Source of the DNA: an uncultured Paracoccaceae bacterium
GTDB lineage: Bacteria; Pseudomonadota; Alphaproteobacteria; Rhodobacterales; Rhodobacteraceae
Length of the DNA stretch: 64,000 bases
Reading direction: 5' to 3'
Assembly (NCBI GenBank): GCA_905182105.1
Contig: CAJJAR010000016.1
Span: 1 to 64,000, forward strand
The notes under the pieces are model-generated. The model saw only the letters and a program-made list of their open reading frames with translations, was not told the DNA's origin and did not search any database. A program made the translations under genes and the position numbers. Positions 26,624 to 35,377 of this stretch are shown here, piece by piece. Within the stretch, counting starts at the first letter, position 1; the number at the start of each line of letters is the position of its first letter.

Positions 26624-27709
26624 TTAGTTGCCCAGAACACGGTTGCGTTGCTGCACGTAGTAGCCATCTGATTTGTCGATCCAAGAAGAAGATGACGCCA
26701 TGGAAGCTTCGAATGATGCGCGTGTTTTTGCGAACAATTCGTCACCCATGTTTTCGTCCATAACTTCTTTGGAAGCCGCACCAAATGCGTCCCAAACATC
26801 ATCAGAGAACTGCAGCGTTTTAACACCTTGTGCTTGTAGACGTGCCAGTGCTGCGCCGTTGTTTGCCAATGTCTCAGCTAACTGAACGTGTGTTGTAGCA
26901 CGTGACGCACCTTGCAAGATTGCTTGGTGTGCTGGTGTTAGGTCGTTCCAAACGTCTAAGTTGACGGAAGACGCCAACGCAGAGCCCGGTTCGTGGAAAC
27001 CAGCAGTGTAGTAAACTTTCGCAACTTCTTGGAAGCCAGCGCGTTCGTCGGCCATTGGGCCAACCCACTCTAGACCATCCAAAGCACCTGAAGACAATGC
27101 TTGGTACAATTCGCCACCTGGGATGTTTTGAACAGATGCGCCCAATTTACCCAAAACTTTACCACCAAGACCTGGCATACGGAATTTCAAACCGTTGAAA
27201 TCAGCCGCTGAGTTGATTTCATTGCGGAACCAACCACCAGATTGAGAACCAGAGTTACCTGACAACAAACCTTTAAGATTAAAGATTTCGCCCAGTTCAT
27301 CATGCAGTCCTTGACCACCACCGTGCTCATACCAATTGATCACTTCTTGAGCTGTGCCGCCGAACGGAACTGCTGTGAAGTAGGCATATGCAGGGTGCTG
27401 ACCGATGAAATAATAATCGGCAGAGTGGTACATGTCAGCTTGGCCAGAAGACACCGCGTCAAATACCTCAAGTGCGCCAACAAGCTCGCCCGGAGCTTTT
27501 TTGTCGATGGTCAAGTTGCCATCTGACATTTCGCTAGTGAACTTTTCTAGGTATGACGCAGCATCATCAAGAACCGCGAAACCGCGTGGCCATGATGTAA
27601 CCATTGTCAAAGTGCGTTTGCCTGTTGCGTAAGCAGGTGCAGCCAAAGTTGTCGCAGCAGCGGCGGTACCGCCCATAGCAGATGTCTTCAAAAATGAACG
27701 ACGATCCAT
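26624..27709 (-). CDS. dctP: TRAP transporter substrate-binding protein, TakP-like
   Basis: Periplasmic solute receptor of 361 residues. It has a Tat signal with the twin-arginine motif RRSFLK at residues 3-8 and a hydrophobic stretch ending in APAYA (about residue 28). The mature part shows PGELVGALEVFDAVSSGQADM, GLKFRMPGLGGKVLGKLGA and LDGLEWVGPMADERAGF, the last like the sodium/substrate region of the Rhodobacter alpha-keto acid receptor TakP. A 2-oxo or 2-hydroxy monocarboxylate is therefore the best guess. Start ATG 27709 has GGGAGGATAAC upstream. First gene of the dctPQM unit and divergent from a histidine kinase/regulator pair that may control it. Confidence 0.9.
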   Translation of the reverse strand: MDRRSFLKTSAMGGTAAAATTLAAPAYATGKRTLTMVTSWPRGFAVLDDAASYLEKFTSEMSDGNLTIDKKAPGELVGALEVFDAVSSGQADMYHSADYYFIGQHPAYAYFTAVPFGGTAQEVINWYEHGGGQGLHDELGEIFNLKGLLSGNSGSQSGGWFRNEINSAADFNGLKFRMPGLGGKVLGKLGASVQNIPGGELYQALSSGALDGLEWVGPMADERAGFQEVAKVYYTAGFHEPGSALASSVNLDVWNDLTPAHQAILQGASRATTHVQLAETLANNGAALARLQAQGVKTLQFSDDVWDAFGAASKEVMDENMGDELFAKTRASFEASMASSSSWIDKSDGYYVQQRNRVLGN

Positions 27710-27973
27710 AAGTTATCCTCCCAGATAATAGTGTCCCACACGTTGCAATAGTGCGCGCGTGCTTGTTTCGAATTTATAACTTTAACGCCACATTTTCTTT
27801 TGGGAATACCTATTACTGCGTAGGCCTTCTGTTTCCATATCCGCGCGCGAACTGAAACTCCTATTAAACAGGGGCTTGGGCATCCCATGCATCGAAGACT
27901 AAGACGGCATGAGTTTTGCAAATTGCGATATCAGCCCTTTGATTCGGACTAATTCCCGCGTATCGATTCGGTT

Positions 27974-29404
27974 ATGACCAGCCTATTTCCATTTCTTCGA
28001 CTGACTTACGGACTGAAACTGTCACTTGTTGCGGCTGTTCCTTTGATCCTTGCAGTGGCAGCGATTTCAACACTTGTGACCGTTCAATCGCGCACACTTG
28101 CAGAGCGTGAAATCAAGTCATTGGAGACGCAGCTTTTAGCAGCGAAAAAAGAAGAATTGCGTAATTACGTGACACAAGCCCGCAACGGTTTTTACTTTAT
28201 CTACGGCAACGCGGCGCCAAATGACGAAGTTGCAAAGAGACGCGTCCGTCAAATTTTGTCCGCAATGATTTACGGGGATGACGGGTTTTTTTTCGTTTAT
28301 GATTACGACGGCACAAATCTTGTTAGCCCACGCCAAACAAATCGCATCAATCAAAACTGGTCAGGTGAAACAAACCGCGAAGGCGTTGCGGTGGTAGATG
28401 ACTTAATTATGATTGCACGCCAAGGCGATGGATATCTAACCCACCTCTGGCCAAAACCCTCCACGGGCGAAGAAGGGCGCATGATCACTTATGTAACCTC
28501 GTTCCCATCATGGCGGTGGGCAGTCGGAACAGGCGTGTTCATCGATGACGTGCTATCCTCTATAGCAACGGCCCGCGCCGAAGTCGAAGCTCGTGTGAAA
28601 CGTACCTTCGGATATATTTCAGTTATTACATTAACTGCGTTGGTCATGGTTTTTGGTTCAGGAATGGTCATCAACTTCCGCGAAAGACGGTTGGCTGATG
28701 CCAAACTAAAGAAGCTAACCCAGCGCGTATTCGATGCTCAAGAAGAAGAACGTGGGCGTGTAGCCCGCGAACTGCATGATGGTATCAGCCAAATTCTCGT
28801 TGGTGTGCGGTTTTCTTTAGACAGTGCGCGCCGTCGATTGGCCCAAGGAGCACCTGACGCCGACAGTTCGCTTGAGCAAGGTATCGAAAATCTTGGCACG
28901 GCGATTACCGAAGTCCGCCGCATTAGCCGCGATTTGCGTCCTAGTGTGCTGGATGATCTCGGATTGGGCCCTGCTTTGAAGACTTTGGTTGAGGATTTTG
29001 AGGAACGAACAGGAATTAAGACAGAGTTTCAAACCGTCGTATTTCGCAACCGTTTGGACTCCAACGCAAAAACTGCTCTTTATCGTATCGCCCAAGAGGC
29101 TTTGACAAATATCGAACGACACGCCAACGCTACACGCACCGCTGTAGATATGCGTGGGCACAAAAACGGGGCCACTCTGAAAATCAGTGACAACGGGTGC
29201 GGAATTAACGCGACCACGCGCAAACGCGGGGCAGGAATTGGACTGCGTAATATGGAAGAGCGTGTCGAACAATTGGATGGTCAACTCACCATTCGTTCCT
29301 CTCATGGACCAAATGGTGGAACAGTCATCCTTGCAACTGTGCCCTTGACCCGCCTGCTTTCCCCAGAGATCAAGGCGCAACCCAAATTCGAAGGCGACAC
29401 ATGA
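27974..29404 (+). CDS. Membrane sensor histidine kinase with Cache domain (HisKA_3)
   Basis: The 476-residue protein has a membrane helix at about 14-36, a periplasmic single Cache domain (about 37-205, with GDDGFFFVYDYDGTNLVSP and SFPSWRWAVGTGVFIDDV), a second helix at about 213-233, then a coiled stretch and a HisKA_3 dimerisation domain with the phosphorylated histidine in RELHDGISQ (His268). The HATPase domain follows with IAQEALTNIERHA, DNGCGI and GAGIGLRNMEERV. It overlaps the response regulator by four bases. Placed divergently from a TakP-like TRAP operon, it probably senses the carboxylate imported by that system; this is inference from context. Confidence 0.92.
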   Translation: MTSLFPFLRLTYGLKLSLVAAVPLILAVAAISTLVTVQSRTLAEREIKSLETQLLAAKKEELRNYVTQARNGFYFIYGNAAPNDEVAKRRVRQILSAMIYGDDGFFFVYDYDGTNLVSPRQTNRINQNWSGETNREGVAVVDDLIMIARQGDGYLTHLWPKPSTGEEGRMITYVTSFPSWRWAVGTGVFIDDVLSSIATARAEVEARVKRTFGYISVITLTALVMVFGSGMVINFRERRLADAKLKKLTQRVFDAQEEERGRVARELHDGISQILVGVRFSLDSARRRLAQGAPDADSSLEQGIENLGTAITEVRRISRDLRPSVLDDLGLGPALKTLVEDFEERTGIKTEFQTVVFRNRLDSNAKTALYRIAQEALTNIERHANATRTAVDMRGHKNGATLKISDNGCGINATTRKRGAGIGLRNMEERVEQLDGQLTIRSSHGPNGGTVILATVPLTRLLSPEIKAQPKFEGDT

Positions 29405-30027
29405 CCCTGCCCATCCGTGTATTGATTGTTGACGACCACCCAATGGTTGCCCAAGGCATCCAATCCGTTCTGGAGCGTTATTCAGAACTCGAAATTGTGG
29501 GCTCCTTAAACAATGGCCGCGCTGTTGTTGAACAGCTTGGGACACTGAACCCGGATGTAATCCTGATGGATCTGAACATGCCAGAGATGGGTGGACTAAC
29601 TGCAACAGAGTTGGTTCTTGAACAAAGGCCTGAAACTCGCGTTCTGATCCTATCGATGCACGACAGCCCAGAATATATCGCCTCTGCCCTTTCTCACGGT
29701 GCCATGGGGTATATTTTGAAAGACGTACCGACCAACGAAATCAAACTAGCTATTGATGCTGTAATGGGCGGCGAACGGTACTTATGTACAGGTGCTGCGG
29801 GATCTTTGAAGCCAAAAACTGATGATGCGCGCGAAGCCTTAACTGGGCGTGAGCAGACTATCCTGTTGCAAGTCGCCCAAGGAAAATCCAACAAAGATGT
29901 GGCTGCAGAATTGGAAATTTCCGTTCGCACGGTGGAAACTCACCGTAAAAACATCAAACGCAAATTGGGCATCTCATCAACCGCCGGTTTGACGCGTTAT
30001 GCAATTAAACATGGGGCCCTGCAGTGA
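29401..30027 (+). CDS. Two-component response regulator, NarL/LuxR type
   Basis: The 208-residue protein has a receiver domain with the acidic pair Asp11-Asp12, phosphoacceptor Asp57 (ILMDLNMPEMGG), and a switch Ser and Lys (ILSMHD, YILKDV), then a LuxR-type helix-turn-helix at about 143-203 (LTGREQTILLQVAQGKSNKDVA...VETHRKNIKRKLG). Its ATG overlaps the kinase stop (ATGA), so the two form a couplet. Likely target is the divergent TRAP operon, by position. Confidence 0.94.
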   Translation: MTLPIRVLIVDDHPMVAQGIQSVLERYSELEIVGSLNNGRAVVEQLGTLNPDVILMDLNMPEMGGLTATELVLEQRPETRVLILSMHDSPEYIASALSHGAMGYILKDVPTNEIKLAIDAVMGGERYLCTGAAGSLKPKTDDAREALTGREQTILLQVAQGKSNKDVAAELEISVRTVETHRKNIKRKLGISSTAGLTRYAIKHGALQ

Positions 30028-30180
30028 CTGGAGCCGTTCTGTAGCGGGCCATGTTGATTCTGAATTAACCCTATCAACGAATTCACTTCTGTAATTTTCA
30101 TAAGTGTCTTTAAAATCACTCATTTTGAAATTTAATGTCCCAAAATGCGAACTTTTTGATACTTATTTCACACAGAGCTG
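30028..30180. other. Intergenic region upstream of the ilv leader
   Basis: About 150 AT-rich bases between the response regulator and the ilv promoter. I see no gene and no intrinsic terminator for the upstream couplet here. Confidence 0.4.
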
Positions 30181-30209
30181 TTGACGACCCACAAATCGGC
30201 CAATATTGT
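30181..30209 (+). promoter_or_regulatory. Predicted sigma-70 promoter of the ilv leader and operon
   Basis: TTGACG at 30181-30186 and TATTGT at 30204-30209 are separated by 17 bases, close to the housekeeping consensus. Transcription would start near 30216, about 25 bases before the leader peptide start. Confidence 0.75.
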
Positions 30210-30239
30210 GAACTTCAGTAAATGAGGAGCCCTTAAGGT

Positions 30240-30287
30240 ATGACACATGTCGTCGTCATTTTAGGAACACAGCGCATGGTCCGGTAA
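30240..30287 (+). CDS. ilvL: Leader peptide controlling ilvBH by attenuation
   Basis: A 15-residue peptide, MTHVVVILGTQRMVR, with three consecutive Val codons (GTC), then Ile and Leu, and a further Val near the end. Ribosome site AGGAG lies ten bases before the ATG. Too short for normal gene calling, but its branched-chain codon run, its place 93 bases before the acetolactate synthase gene and the overlapping hairpins downstream match the classic attenuation leaders of branched-chain amino acid operons. Ribosome stalling on Val/Ile/Leu codons would keep the terminator from forming. Confidence 0.85.
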   Translation: MTHVVVILGTQRMVR

Positions 30288-30339
30288 CGGAACGCCATTT
30301 AGGTACCCATGCGCCCCCGCCAAACGGGGGCTTTTTTTT
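30272..30339 (+). promoter_or_regulatory. ilv attenuator: antiterminator and terminator hairpins
   Basis: Terminator: GCCCCCG (30313-30319) pairs with CGGGGGC (30325-30331) and is followed by eight T. Competing stem: GCGCATGG (30272-30279, inside the leader peptide gene) pairs with CCATGCGC (30307-30314), sharing bases 30313-30314 with the terminator arm. A ribosome that reaches the leader stop at 30285 would cover the first arm and let the terminator form; a ribosome stalled at the Val codons leaves more of it free. The geometry supports transcriptional attenuation. Confidence 0.8.
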
Positions 30340-30379
30340 GCGCCATATAAATTACAGATTTGAAGACGGAGCCTAACAG

Positions 30380-32131
30380 ATGACACGCCAAATGACCGGA
30401 GCGGAAATGGTTGTTCAAGCCTTGATAGATCAAGGTGTGGATACAATCTTTGGGTACCCAGGTGGTGCCGTCCTCCCAATTTACGATGCGATCTTTCAGC
30501 AAAATCACATCAAACACGTTTTGGTGCGCCACGAACAAGGTGCTGTTCACGCAGCCGAAGGGTACGCCCGTTCCACAAATAAACCTGGCGTTTGCTTGGT
30601 AACATCTGGTCCAGGTGCCACGAACGCCGTTACTGGCCTAACGGACGCCCTGCTCGACAGCATTCCAATCATCGTTTTGACCGGCCAAGTACCGACATTC
30701 ATGATTGGTACCGACGCTTTCCAAGAGGCTGACACCGTTGGCATTACACGTCCTTGCACCAAACATAATTGGCTGGTGAAAGAAACTAATGCGCTGTCTA
30801 GCGTTTTGCACGAAGCATTCCACGTTGCCACCAGCGGTCGCCCTGGTCCTGTTTTAATCGATATCCCAAAAGATGTTCAATTCGCGAGCGGTAATTATAA
30901 CGCACCACAGCCATCAACTTCCCATTATCAGCCAACTGTTAAGGGCGACATCACTTCGATCACTGAACTGGTTGAAGCCATGGAAAAAGCAGAACGCCCA
31001 CTGTTTTACACAGGTGGGGGCGTTATCAACTCTGGCCCTGCAGCCAGCCAATTATTACGCGAACTTGTTGGTGCAACAAACTTCCCCATCACATCCACCT
31101 TGATGGGCCTTGGCGCGTATCCGGCTTCTGGCGACAACTGGTTGGGAATGCTTGGCATGCATGGCTTGTACGAAGCAAACATGGCGATGCACGGCTGTGA
31201 TCTGATGATCAACATTGGTGCCCGTTTTGATGACCGTATCACAGGCGTAATCAGTGAATTCAGTCCGAATTCAACCAAAGCGCAAATCGACATTGATCCT
31301 TCTTCGATCAACAAAGTCATTCGCGTAGACATTCCTATCGTCGGAGATGTTGGTCACGTGCTTGAAGACCTCATGAAAGTTTGGAAATCTCGCGGTCGCA
31401 AAACTAATTCTGCAGCCGTTGGAAACTGGTGGAGCCAGATCAAAGAATGGCAGGCAATTGAGTGCTTGAAATTCACGCAACAAGGCAAGGTTATCAAACC
31501 ACAGTACGCCCTGTCCCGCCTCGAGGCTTTGACCAAGAACCACGACCGCTACATCACAACCGAAGTTGGCCAACATCAAATGTGGGCTGCCCAATACTTG
31601 GGCTTTGAAGACCCTAACCGTTGGATGACTTCCGGTGGCTTAGGCACAATGGGTTACGGCTTTCCCGCCTCCATTGGTGTTCAAATGGGTCATCCAGAAT
31701 CTCTGGTCATTAACGTGGCTGGCGAAGCAAGTTGGTTGATGAACATGCAAGAGCTGGGAACAGCAATGCAATACAACCTGCCCGTTAAGCAATTCATCCT
31801 GAACAACGAACGTTTGGGAATGGTACGCCAGTGGCAAGAATTACTCCACGGTGAACGTTATTCTTCCAGCTGGTCTGAATCTTTGCCTGACTTTGTAAAG
31901 TTAGCTGAAGCGTTTGGTGCTAAAGGTATCTTGTGCTCTGACCCTGATGATCTCGATGAAGCAATCATGGAGATGTTAAACCACGATGGCCCAGTTTTGT
32001 TTGATTGCTTGGTTGAAAAACACGAAAACTGCTTCCCGATGATCCCCTCGGGCAAAGCACATAATGAAATGTTGCTTGGTGATGCTGACACTCAAGGTGC
32101 TATCGATGCCAAAGGATCAGTTTTGGTCTAA
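30380..32131 (+). CDS. ilvB: Acetolactate synthase, large catalytic subunit
   Basis: ThDP- and FAD-dependent enzyme that condenses two pyruvates, or pyruvate and 2-oxobutyrate, in the first shared step of valine/leucine/isoleucine synthesis. The 583-residue protein has the catalytic glutamate in RHEQGAVHAAEG (Glu52), SGPGATN at about 75-81, and the ThDP-Mg region VAGEASWLMNMQE near residue 446, where Glu replaces the usual Asp of the GDG-type motif. Length and domain order (ThDP-N, central, ThDP-C) are normal. It is preceded by the ilvL attenuator and followed by the regulatory subunit 89 bases downstream. Confidence 0.96.
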   Translation: MTRQMTGAEMVVQALIDQGVDTIFGYPGGAVLPIYDAIFQQNHIKHVLVRHEQGAVHAAEGYARSTNKPGVCLVTSGPGATNAVTGLTDALLDSIPIIVLTGQVPTFMIGTDAFQEADTVGITRPCTKHNWLVKETNALSSVLHEAFHVATSGRPGPVLIDIPKDVQFASGNYNAPQPSTSHYQPTVKGDITSITELVEAMEKAERPLFYTGGGVINSGPAASQLLRELVGATNFPITSTLMGLGAYPASGDNWLGMLGMHGLYEANMAMHGCDLMINIGARFDDRITGVISEFSPNSTKAQIDIDPSSINKVIRVDIPIVGDVGHVLEDLMKVWKSRGRKTNSAAVGNWWSQIKEWQAIECLKFTQQGKVIKPQYALSRLEALTKNHDRYITTEVGQHQMWAAQYLGFEDPNRWMTSGGLGTMGYGFPASIGVQMGHPESLVINVAGEASWLMNMQELGTAMQYNLPVKQFILNNERLGMVRQWQELLHGERYSSSWSESLPDFVKLAEAFGAKGILCSDPDDLDEAIMEMLNHDGPVLFDCLVEKHENCFPMIPSGKAHNEMLLGDADTQGAIDAKGSVLV

Positions 32132-32220
32132 TGTGCGCGGGGCACTGCATCAGGGGCCCTATCGGCCTACCTTCAATGGTTCAATCGCGAACCGATCAAA
32201 TTTGACGAATGGAATTCGAT

Positions 32221-32781
32221 ATGTCTGACCTCAACCTGAAAAAAGGTACCTCCGCCAAGTCCGCATATAACTTGCGCCCAAATTTTTCTGACATCGTTGA
32301 ACGCCACACACTGGCTGTTATGGTCGAAAATGAACCCGGCGTTCTAGCACGTGTTATCGGTCTGTTTGCAGGACGTGGCTACAATATCGAAAGCCTTACC
32401 GTTGCTGAGATTGATCACGAAGGTAAGTTGTCGCGTATCACAATAGTGACCACTGGAACTCCACAAGCGATTGAACAGATTAAAGCACAGTTAGGCCGCA
32501 TCGTTACAGTACACGATGTACATGACCTAACGGTCGAAGGACCTTCCGTTGAACGTGAATTGGCTATATTCAAGGTTGTGGGAGATGGCGATAAACGCGT
32601 CGAAGCCCTCCGGTTGGCTGACATTTTTCGCGCAAACGTTGTAGACAGCACACTGAAAAGTTTTGTGTTTGAAATCACTGGGGCGCCAGAAAAAATCGAT
32701 GCATTTGCAGATCTTATGCGCCCCCTTGGCTTGGTCGAAGTGGCAAGAACTGGCGTTGCAGCACTATCGCGTGGCATCTGA
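32221..32781 (+). CDS. ilvH: Acetolactate synthase, small regulatory subunit
   Basis: Binds valine and mediates feedback inhibition of the large subunit. The 186-residue protein has an N-terminal ACT domain (VENEPGVLARVIGLFAGRGYNIESLTV, about residues 37-63) and the C-terminal ALS_ss domain (about residues 110-185). The ATG at 32221 (MSDLNLKKG) is favoured with GGA upstream; an ATG four codons earlier is possible. Second gene of the ilvBH operon. Confidence 0.95.
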   Translation: MSDLNLKKGTSAKSAYNLRPNFSDIVERHTLAVMVENEPGVLARVIGLFAGRGYNIESLTVAEIDHEGKLSRITIVTTGTPQAIEQIKAQLGRIVTVHDVHDLTVEGPSVERELAIFKVVGDGDKRVEALRLADIFRANVVDSTLKSFVFEITGAPEKIDAFADLMRPLGLVEVARTGVAALSRGI

Positions 32782-32790
32782 ACTAGAAAA

Positions 32791-32820
32791 AATTAGCAGG
32801 CGATCACTTGCCTGCTAATT
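32791..32820. terminator. Bidirectional hairpin between ilvH and the converging gene
   Basis: AATTAGCAGGC pairs perfectly with GCCTGCTAATT over 11 bases with an eight-base loop. It lies ten bases after ilvH and includes the stop codon of the minus-strand gene. A T6 run follows on the minus strand, making that direction the stronger terminator. Confidence 0.8.
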
Positions 32821-33101
32821 GTTGTGTTTCGGATCTCAGTACAAATTGAGGCCCGTTTCGTCCGTTTGAGATTTGAAGCGAGATTCGTTGTAGCGTAGCC
32901 ATCAATGACTACAAATGTAGTCACGATGCGAAAATTACCCTCTAAGTTAACATCAAATTCGATGAGATCTCCAGCGTCCAAGGTCCACTTTTCTTCAGGT
33001 AAGTTATATGTTGGTCTAAGAAATGATCGCTCTCCATGGTCATCGCACCACACGACAGCCTTGCGAGCAACAGCGTAGCTCCAGATGATAACACCCATCA
33101 T
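32793..33101 (-). CDS. Hypothetical protein
   Basis: A 102-residue protein beginning MMGVIIWSYAVARKAVVWCDDHGERSFL. The pattern of short beta strands around VVWCDDHG and LDAGDLIEFDV resembles small OB-fold or cold-shock-like proteins that occur in Rhodobacterales, but similarity is weak and I do not assign a function. Either of two adjacent ATG codons could be the start. It converges on ilvH, and its stop lies within the shared terminator hairpin. Confidence 0.65.
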   Translation of the reverse strand: MMGVIIWSYAVARKAVVWCDDHGERSFLRPTYNLPEEKWTLDAGDLIEFDVNLEGNFRIVTTFVVIDGYATTNLASNLKRTKRASICTEIRNTTISRQVIAC

Positions 33102-33190
33102 AAAATCTACCCTCCAGTTAAGCTAATTCAACAGAAATCTTGGGCGTGTGAAAATATTTATAGCCACAACTTTTGCTTGTATTTTGCGTC

Positions 33191-33219
33191 CTATTAAGTA
33201 TTATTATGATACTTAATAG
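33191..33219. promoter_or_regulatory. Perfect 10-bp inverted repeat upstream of the regulator
   Basis: CTATTAAGTA and TACTTAATAG are exact reverse complements separated by nine bases, about 100 bases before the regulator start. The dyad size fits an operator for a dimeric helix-turn-helix protein, possibly the adjacent regulator acting on itself or on the divergent small gene. No match to a named operator is claimed. Confidence 0.5.
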
Positions 33220-33317
33220 CTTTAAACTTGACGCGTGTTGAAACCAATCGCCTGTAGTTCGCATTGTTTGTGCACCCGATGCTCCCAAATTTGGCAAAAC
33301 CAATTTGCAAGGAAAAT

Positions 33318-34194
33318 ATGAGCGAAACCAAAGAAATCGTCCGAACTTCGCAGCATGTTTGGCGCAAATCTTTGTAGCCTTGCAAAAGGCTACCCTTCGA
33401 TATCCGAATTATCGCGCCAGCTCGGCATAAACTGCACCCAATTCAACAGATACTTGTCCGGCCAGAGTTTTCCCCACCCCGATGTTCTTGCACGCATATG
33501 TGCACTTTTTGACATCGACGCCCGCGTCTTACTTGAGCCTGTTCATCGCATTCAATCGATGCCCGATCTGATTTCTGGTAATTTCATCACTGACTTTGTC
33601 GGTACCGGGACCCAAAATTTGTCCACAGAGACCTTTCCAAATGGGTTTTGCAAGTTTTCTCGCCGCAATTTTTTGGAAGCAGACCAGTTCCTCCAGGGCT
33701 TGGCCTATGTCAAGCGTTCAAAGGGAAACACCTTTATCAGTGGTTACGAAGCCAAAGCAGCTATGGGTGCCCAAGGCCTGAACGAAACATACCGAGCGCG
33801 TGAATTAAAAGAACTAATCTTGCAACAGGAAGAAGGTTTTGCAGCATTTATTTCACGTCACAATTCAATAATATCATCATTCAATTACCTTCACGGCGTC
33901 ACATCCTTTGAAAACAATTTCTGGGTTGGCTATGCCACTCGAACAGTTCGAGAACCCATGATGGGCGATCGCGTGATACGCCCTATTTTTGAACATTTAG
34001 GACATGATTCTGGGAAAGCGTGTGAAGCCACCACTAACACAGGGTATTGCAGTGTTAGTGGTCTCAATGCATTTCACAGACGCCTACTTCAGCCAGATGA
34101 TCCATTCAGGCAATCACCAAACCCAAGTGTGTCGTATGCGGGAAAGTCAGGTCGCTGTTGCACAAGCAGTGCGCCAACAATTTTCTTAGCTTGA
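33318..34194 (+). pseudogene. Cro/C1-type (XRE) transcriptional regulator with a frameshifted start
   Basis: The main frame from 33355 carries an intact helix-turn-helix (SISELSRQLGINCTQFNRYLSGQSFPHPDVLARICALFDID) and a roughly 200-residue C-terminal domain conserved in roseobacter regulators (FCKFSRRNFLEADQF, GLAYVKR, NNFWVGYATRTVREP, AFHRRLLQPDDPFR). The well-placed start, ATG 33318 with AAGGA five bases upstream, encodes MSETKEIVRTSQH but is out of phase with this frame; the shift lies at about 33356. The in-frame ATG at 33355 has no ribosome site and would drop only about 12 non-domain residues, so some product may still be made. The last 25 residues after DPFR look like unrelated sequence, hinting at a second change. 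It precedes a Rieske oxygenase gene that it may control. Confidence 0.6.
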
Positions 34195-34219
34195 AAGTAA
34201 CAAAGCTAAGGAGAAGTAG

Positions 34220-35377
34220 ATGGATCATGCCACAAATATAGACGCCGTGCGCCGCCCTATCCACGAGGCAAATGGCCTCCCGAACGCACATTATATTGAT
34301 CCATCCGTTTTTGACGAAGAAAAGCATGCCGTTTTATTTTCGCAGTGGGCTGGTCTTGGGGTTGGTGCCGAGGTGCCAGAAATCGGTGATGCAGTTCCAC
34401 AAACTTTTCTAGGCATACCCTTGCTTATGCTACGTGACAAAACAGGCAAGGTGCGTGTGTTCCAAAACACTTGTCGCCACCGTGGCATGATTTTGGTTGA
34501 AGAGCCCCGTAAAATTGAGGGCGCAATACGTTGCCCCTATCACAGCTGGTGCTACTCAACTGAAGGCCGCTTGGTCAGCACGCCACATGTTGGTGGTCCG
34601 GGTCAAAACACCCATGACGGAATTGATCGCGCGCTACTGGGCTTAATCGAAATACGCAGCTACGTCTGGATGGACGTCGTTTGGATTAACATTTCTGGTG
34701 ATGCGCCAAAATTTGTAGATGCCAATGCAGAACTGGTCGCCCAATGGGCCAACTTTGATAAACCGCTGTTTCATGGCGGCGAAAACAGTACTTTCCAGCT
34801 CACCCTTGATTGCAATTGGAAGCTGGCGGTTGAAAACTACTGCGAAAGCTATCATCTGCCTTGGATCCACCCCGGCCTGAACAGCTATTCACGGCTTGAA
34901 GACCACTACCACATCGAAGTGCCTGAAAAATATTCAGGCCAAGGAACATCAGTTTATCGTCAACTCAAAGACGACGCGGGCAATACTTTTCCAGATTTTG
35001 CGGACATAGATGAAAAATGGGACACTGCAGCTGAATACATTTCGGTCTTTCCGAATGTTTTGATGGGTGTTCACCGTGACCACACATTCGCAATCATCTT
35101 GACGCCTGAAGGGCCTGAAAAAACGATTGAGAATATCCATCTCTATTACGCCGCGCCCAAAACGGATTCTAACCTTCGTGCACAAAACACAGAACAATGG
35201 AAACTGATCTTCAACGAAGATGTTTTTGTCGTTGAGGGAATGCAACGTGGTCGTCATGCCCCACAATTCGATGGAGGCCGCTTTTCACCAGCGATGGACG
35301 GTCCAACGCACCTGTTCCACGACTGGGTCGCCTTAAAGCTTCAAACTCATAGAAATTCGAAAATGGTCGCTGAGTGA
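34220..35377 (+). CDS. Aromatic-ring-hydroxylating dioxygenase-type Rieske oxygenase, alpha subunit
   Basis: The 385-residue catalytic subunit has a Rieske [2Fe-2S] centre with C85-x-H87 (CRHRG) and C105-x2-H108 (CPYHSW), and a mononuclear iron site with His212 and His217 (ESYHLPWIHPGL) in the C-terminal domain. Such single-subunit types attack aromatic acids or quaternary amines (choline, carnitine or stachydrine-like) and need a separate reductase, which is not encoded in this window. The gene follows the regulator and overlaps the next small gene (GTGA). Substrate unknown; a quaternary amine is a reasonable guess in a marine roseobacter. Confidence 0.9.
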   Translation: MDHATNIDAVRRPIHEANGLPNAHYIDPSVFDEEKHAVLFSQWAGLGVGAEVPEIGDAVPQTFLGIPLLMLRDKTGKVRVFQNTCRHRGMILVEEPRKIEGAIRCPYHSWCYSTEGRLVSTPHVGGPGQNTHDGIDRALLGLIEIRSYVWMDVVWINISGDAPKFVDANAELVAQWANFDKPLFHGGENSTFQLTLDCNWKLAVENYCESYHLPWIHPGLNSYSRLEDHYHIEVPEKYSGQGTSVYRQLKDDAGNTFPDFADIDEKWDTAAEYISVFPNVLMGVHRDHTFAIILTPEGPEKTIENIHLYYAAPKTDSNLRAQNTEQWKLIFNEDVFVVEGMQRGRHAPQFDGGRFSPAMDGPTHLFHDWVALKLQTHRNSKMVAE

